Assembly: GCA_964495465.1 (NCBI GenBank)
Contig: CAZBWE010000024.1
Location: forward strand, 1-28,202
Direction: 5' to 3'
From: CAZBWE01 sp964495465
Lineage (GTDB): Bacteria > Planctomycetota > Phycisphaerae > Sedimentisphaerales > Anaerobacaceae
DNA length: 28,202 nucleotides
The notes below the pieces were generated by a model. That model made no database searches, was not told where the DNA came from, and saw nothing but the letters and a program-made list of their open reading frames with translations. The first letter of the stretch is position 1, and each line of letters starts with the position of its first letter. The position numbers were made by a program, and so were the translations under genes. This document shows, one piece after another, positions 7,247 to 14,671 of the stretch.

Positions 7247-8635
7247 ATGATCAAGCCGGAAAAGAGTTGGGAAAAGCGGTTGGCTTCTGAGCCGGATGAG
7301 CTTTTGGTGGATTTTATGGAGTCGCTGTCTGTGGATAAGCGTCTTTATAAATACGATGTCGTCGGTTCGATTGCTCATGCCCAGATGTTGGCTGAACAAA
7401 AGGTAATTACAAGAGACGAATTGAGGCAGATTAAAGACGGCCTTATTGAGATATCACAGGAAATTGCAGAAGGGCGATTCAAATTCGATAAAACATACGA
7501 AGATATTCATATGGTAATCGAGACGGCTCTGATTGCAAAGATTGGCGAAGCGGGCAAAAAACTGCACACCGGCAGAAGTCGCAATGACCAGGTGGCTACG
7601 GATATTCGGCTTTGGATGCGAGACCAGATTGAAATTCTGCAGGCCAAGATAACGCTCCTTCAAAAAGCGTTTGTGAAACTTTCAGAGAAACATTCGGAAG
7701 ATGTAATGCCGGGTTATACGCATTTGCAGCGAGCTCAGCCGGTAACTATTGCGTCTTATTTATTGAGTTTTGTAGAGCAGTTGGAGCGTGATTATGTTCG
7801 TCTGAAAAATTGTAGAGTGCTGCTTAATGTCTGTCCATTAGGCAGCGGGGCAATAGCCGGCTCGACCCTGCCGCTGGATAGAAAGGGCACTGCAGAGCAA
7901 TTGGGTTTTTCCGATATCAGCTATAACAGTATTGATGCGGTTGGCGACAGGGACTTTTGCGCAGAGTTTATTTTTGATTGTGCACTTGTTGCGACGCATA
8001 TGAGCCGAATGGCTGAAGACTTGATAATTTATTGTTCAGAGGAATTCGGATTCGTGCGGATTGATGATAGTTTCTGCACATCTTCGAGTATGATGCCTCA
8101 GAAGCGAAATCCCGATGTGCTCGAGCTGATTCGGGGCAAAACCGGTTCGGTATATGGTTGCCTGATGGCTATGCTTACGATTTTGAAAGCTCAGCCATCG
8201 GGCTACAATCGCGATCTACAGCAGGACAAGGTTCAGATTTTTACAGCCAGCGATACGGTAGAGGCCTGTTTGGATATGGCGAGAGCCGTTGTTTCAAATA
8301 TAAAGTTTGATACGAAAAAGATTTCGGCTGGACTGGAGCAGGGATTTCTTGATGCTACAATCCTGGCTGAGTATTTGGTTGGTAAAGGTATTGCCTTTCG
8401 TGAGGCGCATAGTATTGTTGGCTCGTTGGTTGCATACTGTGAGCAACAGAATAAGAAGTTAGCTGAGCTTGATTTGGGCCTGTTTCAGCAGTATTGTGCT
8501 TCAATTGAGTCGGGTGTATATGAAAACCTTGGTGTTGAAAAAGTGGTAAGTAAATATGTTACTGAGGGAGCAGCCGGGTCCGCGCAGGCAAAAAGACAAA
8601 TTGCATATTGGAATAAACAGTTGGCACAGCGATGA
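7247..8635 (+). CDS. argH: Argininosuccinate lyase
   Basis: This enzyme catalyses the last step of arginine biosynthesis, cleaving argininosuccinate to arginine and fumarate. The 462 residues match the aspartase/fumarase superfamily member ArgH. The motifs are HTGRSRNDQVATDIRLW, the catalytic-histidine segment PGYTHLQRAQP, and the mobile signature loop TSSSMMPQKRNPD, whose first position is Ser rather than the commoner Gly. GGAG lies 9 bases before the ATG. It is the first gene of a three-gene operon; its TGA overlaps the thiL ATG by four bases. No other arginine gene is nearby, so the grouping is by co-transcription rather than pathway. Confidence 0.96.
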   Translation: MIKPEKSWEKRLASEPDELLVDFMESLSVDKRLYKYDVVGSIAHAQMLAEQKVITRDELRQIKDGLIEISQEIAEGRFKFDKTYEDIHMVIETALIAKIGEAGKKLHTGRSRNDQVATDIRLWMRDQIEILQAKITLLQKAFVKLSEKHSEDVMPGYTHLQRAQPVTIASYLLSFVEQLERDYVRLKNCRVLLNVCPLGSGAIAGSTLPLDRKGTAEQLGFSDISYNSIDAVGDRDFCAEFIFDCALVATHMSRMAEDLIIYCSEEFGFVRIDDSFCTSSSMMPQKRNPDVLELIRGKTGSVYGCLMAMLTILKAQPSGYNRDLQQDKVQIFTASDTVEACLDMARAVVSNIKFDTKKISAGLEQGFLDATILAEYLVGKGIAFREAHSIVGSLVAYCEQQNKKLAELDLGLFQQYCASIESGVYENLGVEKVVSKYVTEGAAGSAQAKRQIAYWNKQLAQR

Positions 8636-9552
8636 GTAACGGTGAAGATGAGATTACCGCCTGGTTTGCACGCCAAAGCAGATTGTCGAAAGCAGATTTC
8701 CCCATAGGTATCGGTGACGATATGGCCGAGATTCGGCTCACCTGTGATGTGTCGGTCCTTATTACCACGGATATGCTGCTGGATAGCGTTCACTTTGACC
8801 TTGAAAAAGCAACCTTAAGGCAGGTCGGATATAAAGCTATGGCGGTTAGTCTTAGCGATTGTGCTGCAATGGCAACTGTGCCTGTAGCTGCGGTTGTGTC
8901 CGTCGCGTTACCTGTAGGATTTGGCGAGAAAGAATTAAAGGAGCTTCATTCCGGCATTGTTTCCGCAGGCGATAAATTTAACTGCGAGCTTATTGGCGGT
9001 GATATTACAAGGTGGAATAACGACAATCCCTTTGCAATATGTGTATCAATGCTCAGCAGGTCTTCTGGCGATAAACCTTTAAGACGCTCCGGTGCCAAAG
9101 TCGGGGACAGTATCTGTATAACCGGCTCATTGGGTGGCTCAATCCAAAAAAAGCATCTGGAATTTGAGCCCAGAGTCAAAGAAGCCGTGAAAATAGCTCA
9201 AATGGTGACTATAAATTCAATGATTGATATAAGCGATGGCCTAAGCAGTGACCTGAATCGAATCTGCCAGGCCAGCCAGGTGGGGGCTGTTATAGATGCT
9301 GTAAAGATACCGATATCGGATGAGGCGAGCAAGGAGGCCGACCCACTAAGCTCAGCGTTAAACGACGGCGAGGATTTTGAATTGCTTTTTACTCTTTCAC
9401 AAACGGATTGCAGGGAATTGTTTAAGAAATGGTGCGGGCTGATACCTGTTACGCAAATCGGCCAAATAACTGACGCAAAAAAAATGCAGATAAAAATGCC
9501 CGATGGGCAAATCAGTGATTTACAACCGGGAGGATACAATCATCTCAGATAG
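8632..9552 (+). CDS. thiL: Thiamine-monophosphate kinase
   Basis: ThiL phosphorylates thiamine monophosphate with ATP to give the coenzyme thiamine diphosphate. The 306-residue product has the PurM/ThiL layout: an N-terminal Mg-nucleotide motif FPIGIGDDMAEI (D29, D30), the strand TTDMLLDSVHF, then GGDITR, the kinase segment ICITGSLGGS, and MIDISDGLSSDL followed by NDGEDFELL near the C-terminus. All expected metal-binding acidic motifs are visible. The ATG overlaps the argH stop (ATGA), implying translational coupling, and tsaE follows after 6 bases. Adjacent thiL and tsaE genes also occur in other bacteria. Confidence 0.94.
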   Translation: MSNGEDEITAWFARQSRLSKADFPIGIGDDMAEIRLTCDVSVLITTDMLLDSVHFDLEKATLRQVGYKAMAVSLSDCAAMATVPVAAVVSVALPVGFGEKELKELHSGIVSAGDKFNCELIGGDITRWNNDNPFAICVSMLSRSSGDKPLRRSGAKVGDSICITGSLGGSIQKKHLEFEPRVKEAVKIAQMVTINSMIDISDGLSSDLNRICQASQVGAVIDAVKIPISDEASKEADPLSSALNDGEDFELLFTLSQTDCRELFKKWCGLIPVTQIGQITDAKKMQIKMPDGQISDLQPGGYNHLR

Positions 9553-9558
9553 ATTATT

Positions 9559-10005
9559 ATGGATTTGGAAATCACTTCGAAATCACCGGATGAGACAATA
9601 GAGCTTGGTCGGGATATCGGCTCAAAGTTAAAAGGCGGCGAGGTTATAGCTGTTTGTGGTGCATTAGGCAGTGGCAAGACGCTTTTAATTAAAGGAATCA
9701 CGGCAGGGTTGGGGGCGGATGATTACAGGGAGGTTACAAGTCCTACGTTTGTCATCATTAATGAATATACCGGCAGGTTGGATATTTATCATATAGATGC
9801 CTACCGATTAGGTTCTGTCGCTGAGTTTGAGATGCTCGGATTTGACGATTTATGCTACCCCAATTCGGTGGTTCTGATTGAATGGGCCGATAAGATTGAA
9901 TCTGCCTTACAGGCAATTGATTACGTTCGGATAGAACTCAGCCATATCGCAGAGACCGAGAGAAGAATACATATCAAAAACGCACCTGAATATTTTATCG
10001 CATAA
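9559..10005 (+). CDS. tsaE: tRNA threonylcarbamoyladenosine biosynthesis ATPase
   Basis: TsaE (YjeE family) is the ATPase that resets the TsaB-TsaD complex during t6A modification of ANN-decoding tRNAs. The product has 148 residues, the normal size. It carries a P-loop GALGSGKT at 34-41, the family motif TSPTFVIINEY, then DIYHIDAYRL and the Walker B-like VLIEWADK. It is the last gene of the argH operon. The pathway's first enzyme, TsaC/Sua5, is also in this window as part of the fusion protein at 2885-4006, but TsaB and TsaD are not. The ribosome-binding site is weak, so it may depend on coupling with thiL. Confidence 0.94.
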   Translation: MDLEITSKSPDETIELGRDIGSKLKGGEVIAVCGALGSGKTLLIKGITAGLGADDYREVTSPTFVIINEYTGRLDIYHIDAYRLGSVAEFEMLGFDDLCYPNSVVLIEWADKIESALQAIDYVRIELSHIAETERRIHIKNAPEYFIA

Positions 10006-10400
10006 ATAATTGTTTTGAGCACGTCTCCGGGGATTATTTTGGATGTTATTTTTGATTTTTTCCTGCATAAGCGAATCTGACAATTTGGCAGTAGAAAGCA
10101 TATTTCTTATATTTTGCATGGATACTGTTATAAGTCCTGTAAAAAGAGACGTCCGCTTGTTTTCGGACGTGGGAATGTGAAGTTCTGTTGTTGGTTCAGG
10201 GAACCGGATAAAATTATTGAAGTATTTTTTGATGATGTTTTTAAGTTTCGTTATTTGGAGGATATGCGGCTTACAGAACAATGCGTGGATAGTTAAGTTG
10301 CGTATCGATTAAGTCGATACCTTATTGTTGTGTGGGAAAATTGTGTAGGTTGTTGTGGGGTTTGAAAAACAATAAAGTTTTTATCAAAGAGGAGTGAAAA
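10006..10400 (+). promoter_or_regulatory. 395-base regulatory region between tsaE and the major pseudopilin gene
   Basis: No gene is supported here. Three structures are visible. A hairpin at 10149-10170 (ACGTCCG/CGGACGT) has a T tract on the minus strand only. A palindrome at 10302-10320 (GTATCGA-TTAAG-TCGATAC) could be a protein-binding site. An imperfect hairpin at 10361-10388 (TTTGA-AAAAC pairing with GTTTT-TCAAA) lies directly before a strong Shine-Dalgarno sequence GAGGAG (10389-10394) and the ATG at 10401. The promoter of the pilin gene should lie here, but I see no convincing -35/-10 pair and no c-di-GMP riboswitch signature. Confidence 0.5.
10149..10170 (-). terminator. Terminator-like hairpin oriented on the minus strand
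   Basis: ACGTCCG (10149-10155) and CGGACGT (10164-10170) form a perfect 7-bp stem with an 8-base loop. Read on the minus strand, the stem is followed by CTCTTTTT (the complement of 10141-10148), so it would stop leftward transcription. No minus-strand gene lies to its right. Confidence 0.4.
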
Positions 10401-10832
10401 ATGAAATCGAAAAGTGGTTTTACATTAGTGGAAATTCTGATAGTGGTGGTTATCCTGGGCATCTTGGCGGCCATTGTGATACCTCAATTTACAGAGGCCA
10501 GCACGGAGGCCAAAACGTCGAGTTTGTGTACCGACCTTCAGACTGTGCGTTCTCAGATAGAGCTGTATAAGGTTCAGCATAACGATGAAATGCCCGGATC
10601 CGGCACGGCTTCGTTTGAGGAGGCCTTGACGGGACAGACAGATATCGACGGCGCAGTAGGCACTGATTATGGTCCTTATCTTCAGAAGGTTCCGACCAAT
10701 CCGTTCAACAATTTGAATACTGTTCAGGTGGAAGCCGGCAGCACGGGTCTTGGTAGCGGCAATACAGGTTGGCACTTTGATAGTTCAACCGGTGCTTTCC
10801 ATGCCGACTCTGATGACCATATAGACCTTTAA
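10401..10832 (+). CDS. gspG: Major pseudopilin, GspG-like, first copy
   Basis: This is a type II secretion/type IV pilin-like major subunit that polymerises into the periplasmic pseudopilus. The 143-residue precursor has a six-residue leader MKSKSG, then the mature N-terminus FTLVEILIVVVILGILAAIV with Glu5, a helix that both anchors in the membrane and packs in the fibre. The globular part keeps the GspG hallmark GPYLQKVPTNPF and ends in a Ser/Asp-rich loop (ADSDDH) where GspG proteins bind calcium. It has the strongest ribosome-binding site of the cluster (GAGGAG). It is separated from the next pilin gene by a hairpin terminator, consistent with higher expression of this first subunit. Confidence 0.9.
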   Translation: MKSKSGFTLVEILIVVVILGILAAIVIPQFTEASTEAKTSSLCTDLQTVRSQIELYKVQHNDEMPGSGTASFEEALTGQTDIDGAVGTDYGPYLQKVPTNPFNNLNTVQVEAGSTGLGSGNTGWHFDSSTGAFHADSDDHIDL

Positions 10833-10920
10833 AAATTTAACCGGGCTTAAAACGTGCTGTGAACATTTTTGTAGCGAATTTGCCTGTATCAGGTTCGTGA
10901 AAACCGAAAATGGATAAATG

Positions 10921-10968
10921 GGCTGACCGTGCTGAGGCAATTGCCATTAGCAGGTCAGCTCTTTTAAT
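10921..10968 (+). terminator. Terminator or attenuator between the two pseudopilin genes
   Basis: GCTGACC (10922-10928) pairs with GGTCAGC (10953-10959). Inside, TGCT pairs with AGCA and a GGCAATTGCC palindrome caps the structure. TCTTTTAAT follows. It lies about 90 bases after the first pilin gene. As all following genes continue on the same strand, it probably acts as a partial terminator that lets the major pilin outnumber downstream products (inference). Confidence 0.65.
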
Positions 10969-11004
10969 GAGAACACAATAAAGGATATATAGAAAGGACA
11001 GGTA

Positions 11005-11511
11005 ATGAAAAAAGCAAGGGCCTTTACGCTTGTTGAAATTCTGATAGTCGTGGTTTTACTCGGTGTTTTGGCTATGATTGTTATTCCGACATTGGCCAGT
11101 AGCACAACATCAGCCAAAGAAAGCGCTCTCGCTACAGATTTGAATCTTCTTCGAAGACTTATTCTGATTTACAAAAGTCAGCATTTGGAGGTTAGTCCTG
11201 GATATCCGGATGGTAATACCACTCAAACACCCACCGAGCAGGTTTTTATTGAACAGGCAACAATGGCCAGTAATACTAATGGTGAAACCGCACCTATAGG
11301 TACTGCCGGTTTCAATCGCGGCCCTTATGTGCAGAAGATACCTGTTAATCCTCTTAACGGCAAGAGCACTGTTCAAATGCTTGGCAATGATGAAGCGTTT
11401 CCAGGCGAGCCGGATAACAGTCACGGCTGGATATATAAAGCAGCTATATCGGAAATAAGGGCCGATAGCACAGGGGCTGATGGAAGCGGAAAGCTGTATT
11501 ATGACTATTAG
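11005..11511 (+). CDS. Major pseudopilin paralogue, GspG-like, second copy
   Basis: This second GspG-like prepilin has 168 residues. The leader is MKKARA and the mature N-terminus FTLVEILIVVVLLGVLAMIV, so the residue before the cleavage site is Ala instead of the nearly invariant Gly. The globular domain follows the pattern of the first copy, with GPYVQKIPVNPLNGK and a C-terminal RADSTGADGSGK loop. It carries an extra loop of about 20 residues around residues 65-90. It has its own AAGGACAGG ribosome-binding site. It could be a second fibre subunit, an alternative major pilin, or a paralogue with another partner. The Ala may slow processing by the prepilin peptidase. Confidence 0.85.
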   Translation: MKKARAFTLVEILIVVVLLGVLAMIVIPTLASSTTSAKESALATDLNLLRRLILIYKSQHLEVSPGYPDGNTTQTPTEQVFIEQATMASNTNGETAPIGTAGFNRGPYVQKIPVNPLNGKSTVQMLGNDEAFPGEPDNSHGWIYKAAISEIRADSTGADGSGKLYYDY

Positions 11512-11583
11512 CCGGAAGAGGTATTTGAATCCGCAGATAAGTAAATGATCGCTGTTATATATCGGCTTAAAGATAATGTATAT

Positions 11584-11603
11584 ATTCCTGCTTTCGCAGG
11601 AAT
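11584..11603. repeat. Perfect 8-bp palindrome, REP-like
   Basis: ATTCCTGC (11584-11591), loop TTTC, GCAGGAAT (11596-11603). It resembles dispersed palindromes of the type ATTCC-GC-rich-GGAAT common between genes in many bacteria. It lies between the second pilin gene and the GspI-like gene, and is not followed by a T tract on either strand. Reading through it creates an artificial N-terminal extension of the next gene's frame. Confidence 0.55.
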
Positions 11604-11649
11604 TATGAAGAGCAGCGGCAACTTAACAGACAGAGGCAGGAATAACAAT

Positions 11650-12096
11650 ATGTGCCATAAAATAAGCAGAGTTTATCTGAGTCGAAGAGGGTTTTCCCTC
11701 GCTGAAGCGATGATGGCCACTGTCATATTAGGAATCGCTGCGGCCGGGGTGCTGCTTCCGTTTACATCCGGAGCGGCAGTGCGGGCCGAAGGTATGCGCA
11801 GAACTTTAGCTGCAAATTTAGCAGGTGACTTGATGGAGCAGGTTGTAAATACGCCGTTCGAAGATGTAGTGGATACTTATGACGGTTACTCCGAAGCCCA
11901 GGGGCAGGTAAGGGATTTGAGCGGGGTGATATTTACCGGTTCAAATTACGCCAGGTTTGGTAGAGATGTAAGCTGTGTATATGTTTATATGCCGCAGGAA
12001 AGCGGAGTAGCAGAACCGGAATTTATCCGGGTTACGGTGCGGGTCTATTATAGTGGTAATGAAATTGTGAGTATAAATCGGCTTATGGGCAAGTAA
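11650..12096 (+). CDS. Minor pseudopilin, GspI/PilV-like
   Basis: This is a prepilin-type minor subunit expected at the tip of the pseudopilus. From the ATG at 11650 the product has 148 residues. A 14-residue leader ends in SRRG, the mature N-terminus is FSLAEAMMATVILGIAAAGV with Glu5, and an Ala/Arg-rich helix follows (RRTLAANLAGDLMEQV) as in GspI/PilV. The globular part is short and beta-rich. The frame stays open 35 codons further upstream, but that part crosses a palindromic repeat, and AGGCAGGA lies correctly before 11650, so I reject the longer form. The next gene starts 3 bases after its stop codon. Assignment to GspI or PilV is by position and motif, not by detailed similarity. Confidence 0.82.
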   Translation: MCHKISRVYLSRRGFSLAEAMMATVILGIAAAGVLLPFTSGAAVRAEGMRRTLAANLAGDLMEQVVNTPFEDVVDTYDGYSEAQGQVRDLSGVIFTGSNYARFGRDVSCVYVYMPQESGVAEPEFIRVTVRVYYSGNEIVSINRLMGK

Positions 12097-12099
12097 AAA

Positions 12100-12532
12100 A
12101 TGGTAAATGCAAAAAGACCATTGTCGGTTTTAAATCGTCGGGGGCTTACATTAGTTGAGCTGCTGGTTGCCTTGATGGTTACCAGTATTGTTTTAGCTGC
12201 GGTAGCTACTCTNNNNNNNNNNNNNNNNNNNNNNNNNNNNNNNNNNNNNNNNNNNNNNNNNNNNNNNNNNNNNNNNNNNNNNNNNNNNNNNNNNNNNNNN
12301 NNNNNNNNNNNNATATAGTAGTGATGTAAATTACACACGATTAATACCACAGTGCAGTAGTGTGCAGTTTGGTTTTGATGTAGCGCCGCCGCAGAGCAGA
12401 TTCGTGAGTATCTCATTCGACCTTGTTGAAAACGGCATTGTTCACACGTATCAGGTAGGCGCCGGGCTTCGTGGCTGGGCAGGGAATCTGCTCAATCAGG
12501 CAGGGGATGGTCTTGTAAGTGATGATGATTAG
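12100..12532 (+). CDS. Minor pseudopilin, GspJ/PilW-like, interrupted by a scaffold gap
   Basis: The 5' part encodes a leader ending in NRRG and the prepilin N-terminus LTLVELLVALMVTSIVLAAV, the form typical of GspJ/PilW. The run of N at 12213-12312 removes the middle. After it, a frame from 12314 is open to TAG at 12530-12532. It reads VQFGFDVAPPQSRFVSISFD and later YQVGAGLRGWAG, a beta-rich pattern fitting the C-terminal part of such a protein. The two parts are in different frames relative to the nominal 100-base gap, which is expected if the gap length is a placeholder. The last codons overlap the start of the GspK-like gene by about 8-14 bases. Total length is unknown. Confidence 0.75.
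12213..12312. other. Scaffold gap of 100 N within the GspJ/PilW-like gene
   Basis: Exactly 100 unknown bases, the usual placeholder for a gap of unknown length. The flanking sequence on both sides codes for one minor pilin. Confidence 0.98.
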
Positions 12533-14456
12533 AAAAAGAATAAAAATTAGAAGAGCGGGAAGGCCGGGAGTGGCGCTGCTTGTGGTTTTGTTTATTGTTA
12601 TGACAATAACAATTTTGTCTCTTGGCTTTTTATCTCGCAGCGATGTTGAGCTAGCCTGCGGCGAAAATATGACGCTTCGAGGCGAAATGGATTATTTGGC
12701 TGAATCCGGCCTGATACATGCTAAGGGTCTTATTCTCCATCCTCAGGAGGTCGGCCTGGAATATTGGGCGGGGGACGTCGGACAGCAATTGGTTGCTGGT
12801 AGCGATGATTACTATGATGTTGAGGTAGTTCGAGATGATTCTGTTCCGACAAATCGCTGTAATTATATTATAGATTGTAATTCCTATCGTCTCAGGAATG
12901 GCGAGAAGATTGGTCGCAGCAGTATAACGGCTGAATTGCGACTTGACAACTGCATTGCGTACTGGGTTGGGTCGAGTACAATAATTTCGCAGCAGGTTAC
13001 AGTAAACGGCGATGTCTATTGTAATGGTAATTTGGTAAACAATGGTAGTATTAACGGTGATGTTTTTGCCGGTGGCTCTGTAACCGGTGCGGCTATCGAG
13101 GGACAGGAAAATGAAAATGTATCGGTTACCGAGATACCTGTGGATTGGCCGCCGCTTGAGGTCAGCGATTTTAGTTCGACATATTACATTGACTCAGCAA
13201 GCTATTCCGTAGAGTTTATTGGGTCTTCTGTTCATCCGACCGGTAGTTTTAATCCTTCTACAGATAACCCGGCAGGAGTACGATTCCTCGGCGGCAACCT
13301 GGAGCTGCCGGGTAATTTGGATATTGAAGGTATGCTTGTGGTTGACGGTTCGTTGAGGATAAGCGGAGTGAATAATACTATCACTGCAGCGAAAAATTTC
13401 CCCGCTCTTTTAGTAAGTGGTGATGTAATAATAGAAGGTGGCGCCAATTTAGAGATTAATGGGCTTGCGGTTATTAAAGGACAATTGCAAGTAAGTGCTG
13501 ATAGTGCCAGCGTTAATATACTCGGCGGATTGTTTATTGAGGATAATGTTGTGGAGACAACAGCAGATTCGTCCGGCAACAGTAACACCGGTACGCTGTA
13601 TAATGGTCCAACATGGCAACCTGTCGGCGGTAAGATAGATGGCGGACTCGAGTTTAACGGTAATAACACAGCAGTAGTAGTTGGTACAGACGGGATGGAG
13701 CCGCTTCAGGGAACTATATCTTTTTGGGCCTGTGCTGAGGATTTTAGCAGCCCGCCTCATTATCTGTTCGGCCATACATCTCAAGCAGTGGAGTGGGTCG
13801 ACCGGATTCAATTATTTATCAACGATGAAAGTGCCTGGCTCGACTTGGGTCTGGGTGATAGCCACTTTAAGCATACAAACATCCAGCAGCTCGTTACCCA
13901 TAAATGGTATCATATAGCTCTTACGTGGGATGGGACCGAATATATCGTCTATGTGGATGGTGTCCCCAAGGCCAGCGATAGCTATACAGGTTTGTCTGAA
14001 TTGGCGCCAGTTGCGGATATTGGTAATGATGGGAATCCTGCATATCGAGATGAGTCATTCCATGGCACCATTGACGATGTCCGAATCTACAACCGAGTAC
14101 TGGATGCGAATGATATCTATCCGCCAAAGGATGGTCTGGCTGGGCTGGTGGGACACTGGAAGCTGGATGAGGCGGGCAGCAGTGTTACTGTAACTGCCGA
14201 GCCCTGCAAAACAGCTATTATGGTTTGGCCTTCGGCGGGCGTTGNNNNNNNNNNNNNNNNNNNNNNNNNNNNNNNNNNNNNNNNNNNNNNNNNNNNNNNN
14301 NNNNNNNNNNNNNNNNNNNNNNNNNNNNNNNNNNNNNNNNNNNNAGGGGGTAAATATAGGGGGTGCTTATCGGCCTTTGTGTGCAATAGAAGGAAGAATA
14401 TGCAATACTTTAATAGCACCATTTGCATATCCCGGCCCTACAAAACATCTGATTAG
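12519..14456 (+). CDS. GspK/PilX-like minor pseudopilin with beta-solenoid and LamG domains, interrupted by a gap
   Basis: The N-terminus has a basic leader ending RPG and a hydrophobic helix VALLVVLFIVMTITILSLGF without Glu5, as in the tip subunit GspK or PilX_N proteins. Residues ~65-145 follow the prepilin helix. Residues ~150-340 show short, regular VNG-, GDV- and GG-rich turns (for example VNGDVYCNGNLVNNGSINGD), suggesting a beta-solenoid of bactofilin-like type. Residues ~345-530 form a LamG/concanavalin-like domain with FNGNNTAVVV, TISFWACAE, KWYHIALTWDG, YVDGVPK and GTIDDVRIYNR. A second such domain begins at ~540 (GHWKLDEAG) and is lost in the N run. Start is the GTG/ATG/ATG series at 12519-12527, overlapping the previous gene. 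The frame after the gap is uncertain, so the listed stop codon is nominal. Confidence 0.75.
   Translation: MMMIRKRIKIRRAGRPGVALLVVLFIVMTITILSLGFLSRSDVELACGENMTLRGEMDYLAESGLIHAKGLILHPQEVGLEYWAGDVGQQLVAGSDDYYDVEVVRDDSVPTNRCNYIIDCNSYRLRNGEKIGRSSITAELRLDNCIAYWVGSSTIISQQVTVNGDVYCNGNLVNNGSINGDVFAGGSVTGAAIEGQENENVSVTEIPVDWPPLEVSDFSSTYYIDSASYSVEFIGSSVHPTGSFNPSTDNPAGVRFLGGNLELPGNLDIEGMLVVDGSLRISGVNNTITAAKNFPALLVSGDVIIEGGANLEINGLAVIKGQLQVSADSASVNILGGLFIEDNVVETTADSSGNSNTGTLYNGPTWQPVGGKIDGGLEFNGNNTAVVVGTDGMEPLQGTISFWACAEDFSSPPHYLFGHTSQAVEWVDRIQLFINDESAWLDLGLGDSHFKHTNIQQLVTHKWYHIALTWDGTEYIVYVDGVPKASDSYTGLSELAPVADIGNDGNPAYRDESFHGTIDDVRIYNRVLDANDIYPPKDGLAGLVGHWKLDEAGSSVTVTAEPCKTAIMVWPSAGVXXXXXXXXXXXXXXXXXXXXXXXXXXXXXXXXXXGGKYRGCLSAFVCNRRKNMQYFNSTICISRPYKTSD
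14245..14344. other. Scaffold gap of 100 N within the GspK/PilX-like gene
   Basis: Exactly 100 unknown bases, starting just after the opening of a second LamG-like unit. Repeated LamG coding sequence could explain why assembly broke here. The reading frame loses family resemblance in the last ~15 codons before the gap, which may be an assembly error. Confidence 0.98.
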
Positions 14457-14521
14457 TTGATAGTTCTTGCCATATTATTTTGCCGGTTATACCAATATTA
14501 TAGCCCTTAACTGGGGGAGGT

Positions 14522-14593
14522 ATGAGATTTGACAGTTATATCGTTTTGGCCTGGTGTGTGGTCGTAATTGCATGCGGAAAAACTTTGCCCTAA
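14522..14593 (+). CDS. Possible 23-codon lipoprotein-like microORF
   Basis: The 211-base spacer between the GspK-like and GspH-like genes holds a short frame starting ATG AGA, directly after GGGGGAGGT. The predicted peptide has Arg2, a hydrophobic core and VVIAC, a good lipobox, then only CGKTLP. The Shine-Dalgarno sequence is almost touching the ATG, which is too close for efficient initiation. Slippage on the run of five A would extend it by about ten codons. It may be a remnant or chance. Confidence 0.2.
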   Translation: MRFDSYIVLAWCVVVIACGKTLP

Positions 14594-14671
14594 GCGTTCT
14601 GGTAAAAGGTGTTAGCAAATAAAGGCAAGCCTCGAACAGGCCGATAAAAGAAATGGAGTTAGGGACTCATA

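Noticed and set aside
10114..10296. 60-codon plus-strand frame in the tsaE-pilin spacer
   Set aside because: No ribosome-binding site, contains the hairpin at 10149-10170, and has an unlikely Cys/Lys-rich composition without recognisable motif.
10006..11004. c-di-GMP riboswitch upstream of the pilin genes
   Set aside because: I looked for the conserved GEMM-type core motifs because pilus genes are sometimes controlled this way, and did not find them in either spacer.
11545..11649. 35-codon N-terminal extension of the GspI-like gene
   Set aside because: It spans a perfect palindrome and would give an implausible leader; the ATG at 11650 has a proper ribosome-binding site and a normal 14-residue leader.
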